Source: Planctomycetota bacterium (GTDB lineage Bacteria; Planctomycetota; UBA1135). From it: 64,000 nt of DNA. Made by a program: the position numbers and the translations under genes. Of this stretch, positions 61,601 through 64,000 are shown piece after piece (within the stretch, counting starts at the first letter, position 1; each line of letters starts with the position of its first letter). The stretch lies in the NCBI GenBank assembly GCA_024229395.1, contig JAAESM010000074.1, positions 62,001 through 126,000 of the forward strand. The letters run 5' to 3'. A model generated the notes under the pieces. It was not told the origin of the DNA. It did no database searches and saw only the letters and a program-made list of their open reading frames with translations.

Positions 61601-64000
61601 GTGGCGTCCATCGTGAATTCCTCGGCTGGTCCGAGCCTGCCCTGCCGTTAGCGGCGGATTGGCTGCTGGAGAAATTCGGCCCAGATATGTCGGCGCTGAC
61701 CATGGTGTTGCCTGGGCGTCGTGCCGGTCGACGCTTGATCGAGTTGTTGGTGCAACGCGCACCCGCTGCATGGTCACCACCGCAGATGGCTACGCTTGCT
61801 GAAGTCACCGACATGTTGGTGGACTACCCGCGACCACGTGCCGGTGTCTATCAACGAACGCTATGTTGGACCATGGCGCTGCAAGGTTGCGATCCCGCGC
61901 AGCTGCAACATCTGTTGAGCACGCCGCCGCAACCGAACGACTTACAGGGTTGGTGGAAACTCGCGGAGTTGTTGGATCGCCTGCATGCCGAACTCGCCGC
62001 CGAAGCCTTGACCTGCGCCGACGTACTCGGCAACGATCTTGATGGACGCGCCTATCTTGCCGACTCCCCCGCCCAAGAGACTGAGCGCTGGAAGGTCCTT
62101 GCCCATGTGCAGAACGCCTATGCGCAGGCGCTCGATGACGCCGGCGTCTGTGATCATCACCTGGAGCGGACCAAGGCGTTGCGCCAAGGCAATATGCAAA
62201 CGCCCGCCACCAACCTGGTGTTGCTCGGTGTGGCCTCGGCGAATCGATTGCAGCGTCACATGCTGGCGCACATCGCGCATCAACACGCAGTGACGTCGTT
62301 GGTGGTGGCGCCGGACCGCTTGGCACAATTCTTCGATGATGCGGGTTTCCTGTTCGTGGATGCGTGGCAGGATTTCGACCTTGGCTTCGAGGAAGATCAA
62401 TGGAGCTTGGTGGATTCACCGGAACAGCAAGCCGAGGAAGTGGTGCGCGCTTTGCATCAATGGTCCAGCGATGTCGCGCATGATGAGATCACCTTGGGTG
62501 TGCTCGATGCCGACCATCTGCCGACCATCGAGCGGCATTTGGCCGAGCGTGGGGTGCCGGTACGTTCGCCCGAAGGTACCTTGTTGAGCCAATCTCCACC
62601 GCTGCGTTTGTTGTTGGCAGTCGCTGATTGGTTGGAAAGCCGCAGCTTCGAGAGTTTCGCCGCGTTGTTGCGCCACCCTGACGTCGAAGATCTCTGCACT
62701 TCGCACCTAGGCAGTCACGATTCGGTCGGCGCGCTCGACCGTTACTTCGAGGAGCACCTTCCGCAACATGTCGATGGACGTTGGCTGGAGCAGACTCCGC
62801 TGGCACTAGCTCATAAGTTGTTGCTTGAGCAACTGGGTGATTTGGCAAGCCTGAAGGAAGCGCCCACAGCTTCCTGGAGTGCCCGGATCCTGCATCTGTT
62901 GCAGGCCTTCTATGGCCATCGCGAGTTAGACCGCAGCCGTGAATCCGATCGCAAGTTGGCGTTGGCCTTGCAGCAGTTGGCGAGTGCGGCCACCGAGTTC
63001 GCCGAGTTGAGCGATACCGCTGCCGGACGCTTGCCGTTGACCGCAGGCCAAGCGATTCGCCTTTTCGTCAAGCCTCTGCTCAGCGCGCAAGTCGCACCAG
63101 GCCGCACCGCGACAGGCAGCATCGAGGCCGTCGGTTGGTTGGAGCTTCCACTCGATGATGCGCCGGCATTGATCGTGACGGATTTCCGTGAAGGTGCGGT
63201 GCCGGCACCGTTGGGCAGCACCGTGTTCCTGCCGGAATCCCTACGTGACAAGTTGCGTATGGCCAATCATGCCGAGCGCTTGGCGCGTGATCTCTACGCC
63301 ACCGCCGTGTTGCTGAAGAGCCGTACGCAAGCCTCCAGCAGAGCCTTGTTCCTTTGCTGTCGCCATCGTGCCGACGGCGAAGGATTGTTGCCCAGCCGTC
63401 TGCTCTTCCATTGTGAAGATGATCAACTCGCTGCACGTGCACTGGCGGCTTTCCGTGAACTACCTTCCGCCGCCCGCGTCGCCGCTGACGACACCTTGCA
63501 TGGCTACGACCTACCGGGGCCGCGCGAATCCTTGCCGGAGCCGACTGAACTGTTCTCGGCCTCGCGCTTGAACACCTATTTGTTCGCGCCATACGAGTAC
63601 TACTTGAAGTATGTCTGCAAGGCGCGCACCAGCGATGATGATGCACGCGAGCTGGATCCGCTGAACTTCGGCAACTTGATGCACAAAGTGCTCGAGGACT
63701 ACGGTCGTGACCAGGACATGCGTGAGGTCTGCGAGGCACAAGCGATCGCGAGTTGCTTGCATGACAAGCTGGAGCAACGCGGCTTGATGTTGTTCGGTTC
63801 CCAAATGCGCGCGACCATCCGCCTGCAGCTATTGCAGATGCGTCATCGCCTGCTGCATTTCGCTGAGCGCCAAGCGGAACTGATGGAGGAAGGTTGGCGC
63901 ATCCATGCGGTGGAATGGCAGCCGCCGGAGGGAGCTGTGAACCTGGAGTTCCACGATGTCCCCTTCCGCTTGCAAGGACAGATCGATCGCATCGATCACC
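61597..64000 (+). CDS. AddB-like PD-(D/E)XK nuclease, truncated by window end
   Basis: An open frame of 801 codons runs from GTG 61597 off the window. It starts with a hydrolase-type opening (LTMVLPGRRAGRRLIELLV, as in AddB-type repair proteins). It continues through a long UvrD-like region (VRSPEGTLLSQSPPLRLLLAVADWLE, ALIVTDFREGAVP) into the nuclease domain: SASRLNTYLFAPYEYYLKYV, FGNLMHKVLEDYG and FRLQGQIDRID at the edge, where the Asp should be catalytic. It is likely the AddB half of a double-strand-break repair helicase-nuclease; addA would lie beyond the window. Confidence 0.8.
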   Translation, partial: MSGVHREFLGWSEPALPLAADWLLEKFGPDMSALTMVLPGRRAGRRLIELLVQRAPAAWSPPQMATLAEVTDMLVDYPRPRAGVYQRTLCWTMALQGCDPAQLQHLLSTPPQPNDLQGWWKLAELLDRLHAELAAEALTCADVLGNDLDGRAYLADSPAQETERWKVLAHVQNAYAQALDDAGVCDHHLERTKALRQGNMQTPATNLVLLGVASANRLQRHMLAHIAHQHAVTSLVVAPDRLAQFFDDAGFLFVDAWQDFDLGFEEDQWSLVDSPEQQAEEVVRALHQWSSDVAHDEITLGVLDADHLPTIERHLAERGVPVRSPEGTLLSQSPPLRLLLAVADWLESRSFESFAALLRHPDVEDLCTSHLGSHDSVGALDRYFEEHLPQHVDGRWLEQTPLALAHKLLLEQLGDLASLKEAPTASWSARILHLLQAFYGHRELDRSRESDRKLALALQQLASAATEFAELSDTAAGRLPLTAGQAIRLFVKPLLSAQVAPGRTATGSIEAVGWLELPLDDAPALIVTDFREGAVPAPLGSTVFLPESLRDKLRMANHAERLARDLYATAVLLKSRTQASSRALFLCCRHRADGEGLLPSRLLFHCEDDQLAARALAAFRELPSAARVAADDTLHGYDLPGPRESLPEPTELFSASRLNTYLFAPYEYYLKYVCKARTSDDDARELDPLNFGNLMHKVLEDYGRDQDMREVCEAQAIASCLHDKLEQRGLMLFGSQMRATIRLQLLQMRHRLLHFAERQAELMEEGWRIHAVEWQPPEGAVNLEFHDVPFRLQGQIDRIDH

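Noticed and set aside
1-64000. tRNA, rRNA, CRISPR arrays or insertion sequences
   Set aside because: I looked for and did not see conserved tRNA arms, regularly spaced repeats or transposase motifs. A dedicated tRNA search could still find one that reading misses.

Overview
The window looks like chromosome from an aerobic, Gram-negative-type bacterium. I infer the Planctomycetota or a neighbouring lineage. The grounds are an alternative complex III plus caa3-type oxidase supercluster, a secreted sulfatase, secreted FG-GAP and beta-helix proteins that appear to share a C-terminal domain, a lipoprotein with a CxxCH motif, and many lipoproteins. There is no rRNA gene to settle it. I saw no tRNA, rRNA, CRISPR array or intact insertion sequence. 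Genes are tightly packed, and many neighbours overlap by 4 bases (ATGA or GTGA).

Layout. 1-7.3 kb: the end of a radical SAM gene, monomeric isocitrate dehydrogenase, a membrane-anchored protein gene split by an in-frame stop, a sulfatase and a beta-helix protein. 7.3-22.9 kb (minus): actA-actB-actC-actDE-actF, then a decayed FG-GAP gene on the opposite strand, then a small membrane protein, sco, coxB, coxA, coxC, coxD, a second subunit III gene and a methyltransferase. Together these form a quinol-to-oxygen respiratory chain. 23.9-29.7 kb (minus): lipA, E1alpha, E1beta, E2 and a second E1alpha of a 2-oxoacid dehydrogenase complex. 29.9-30.3 kb: a second decayed FG-GAP-type gene. 30.3-38.3 kb (minus): trpE-G-D-C-FB-A, a chorismate-mutase-like gene and aroF, preceded by what reads as a classical trp attenuator (a leader peptide with two Trp codons, alternative pairings and a U-tailed terminator). 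38.3-39.5 kb: a sigma-70 family factor with a five-cysteine insertion.

39.7-43.1 kb (plus): two tetraheme cytochromes, a Tat-exported four-cluster Fe-S protein and an NrfD-type membrane protein. They resemble the DsrJ-DsrO-DsrP electron-transfer module but have no catalytic subunit. 43.2-45.9 kb: mutS. 46.1-49.6 kb: a COG3014-YcfL-YcfL-LpoB lipoprotein cluster, then a tandem pair of small membrane proteins, the first broken by TGA. 49.7-58 kb: acyl-CoA dehydrogenase, an AlkA-type glycosylase, a lipoprotein, an M1 aminopeptidase, a GHMP-family kinase and a fibronectin-like CxxCH lipoprotein. 58-64 kb: ispG, a glutathione-transferase-like protein, a hotdog thioesterase, an alpha/beta hydrolase, a receiver-domain scrap, an unknown protein and the start of a large AddB-like nuclease gene that runs off the window.

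The strongest points for follow-up are the trp attenuator, the catalytic-subunit-free multiheme/NrfD cluster, the cysteine-bearing sigma factor, the duplicated E1alpha genes, and a set of recently broken genes. Three of the broken genes have an in-frame stop, and two secreted beta-propeller-type genes have collapsed to signal peptide, a fragment of propeller and C-terminal domain.
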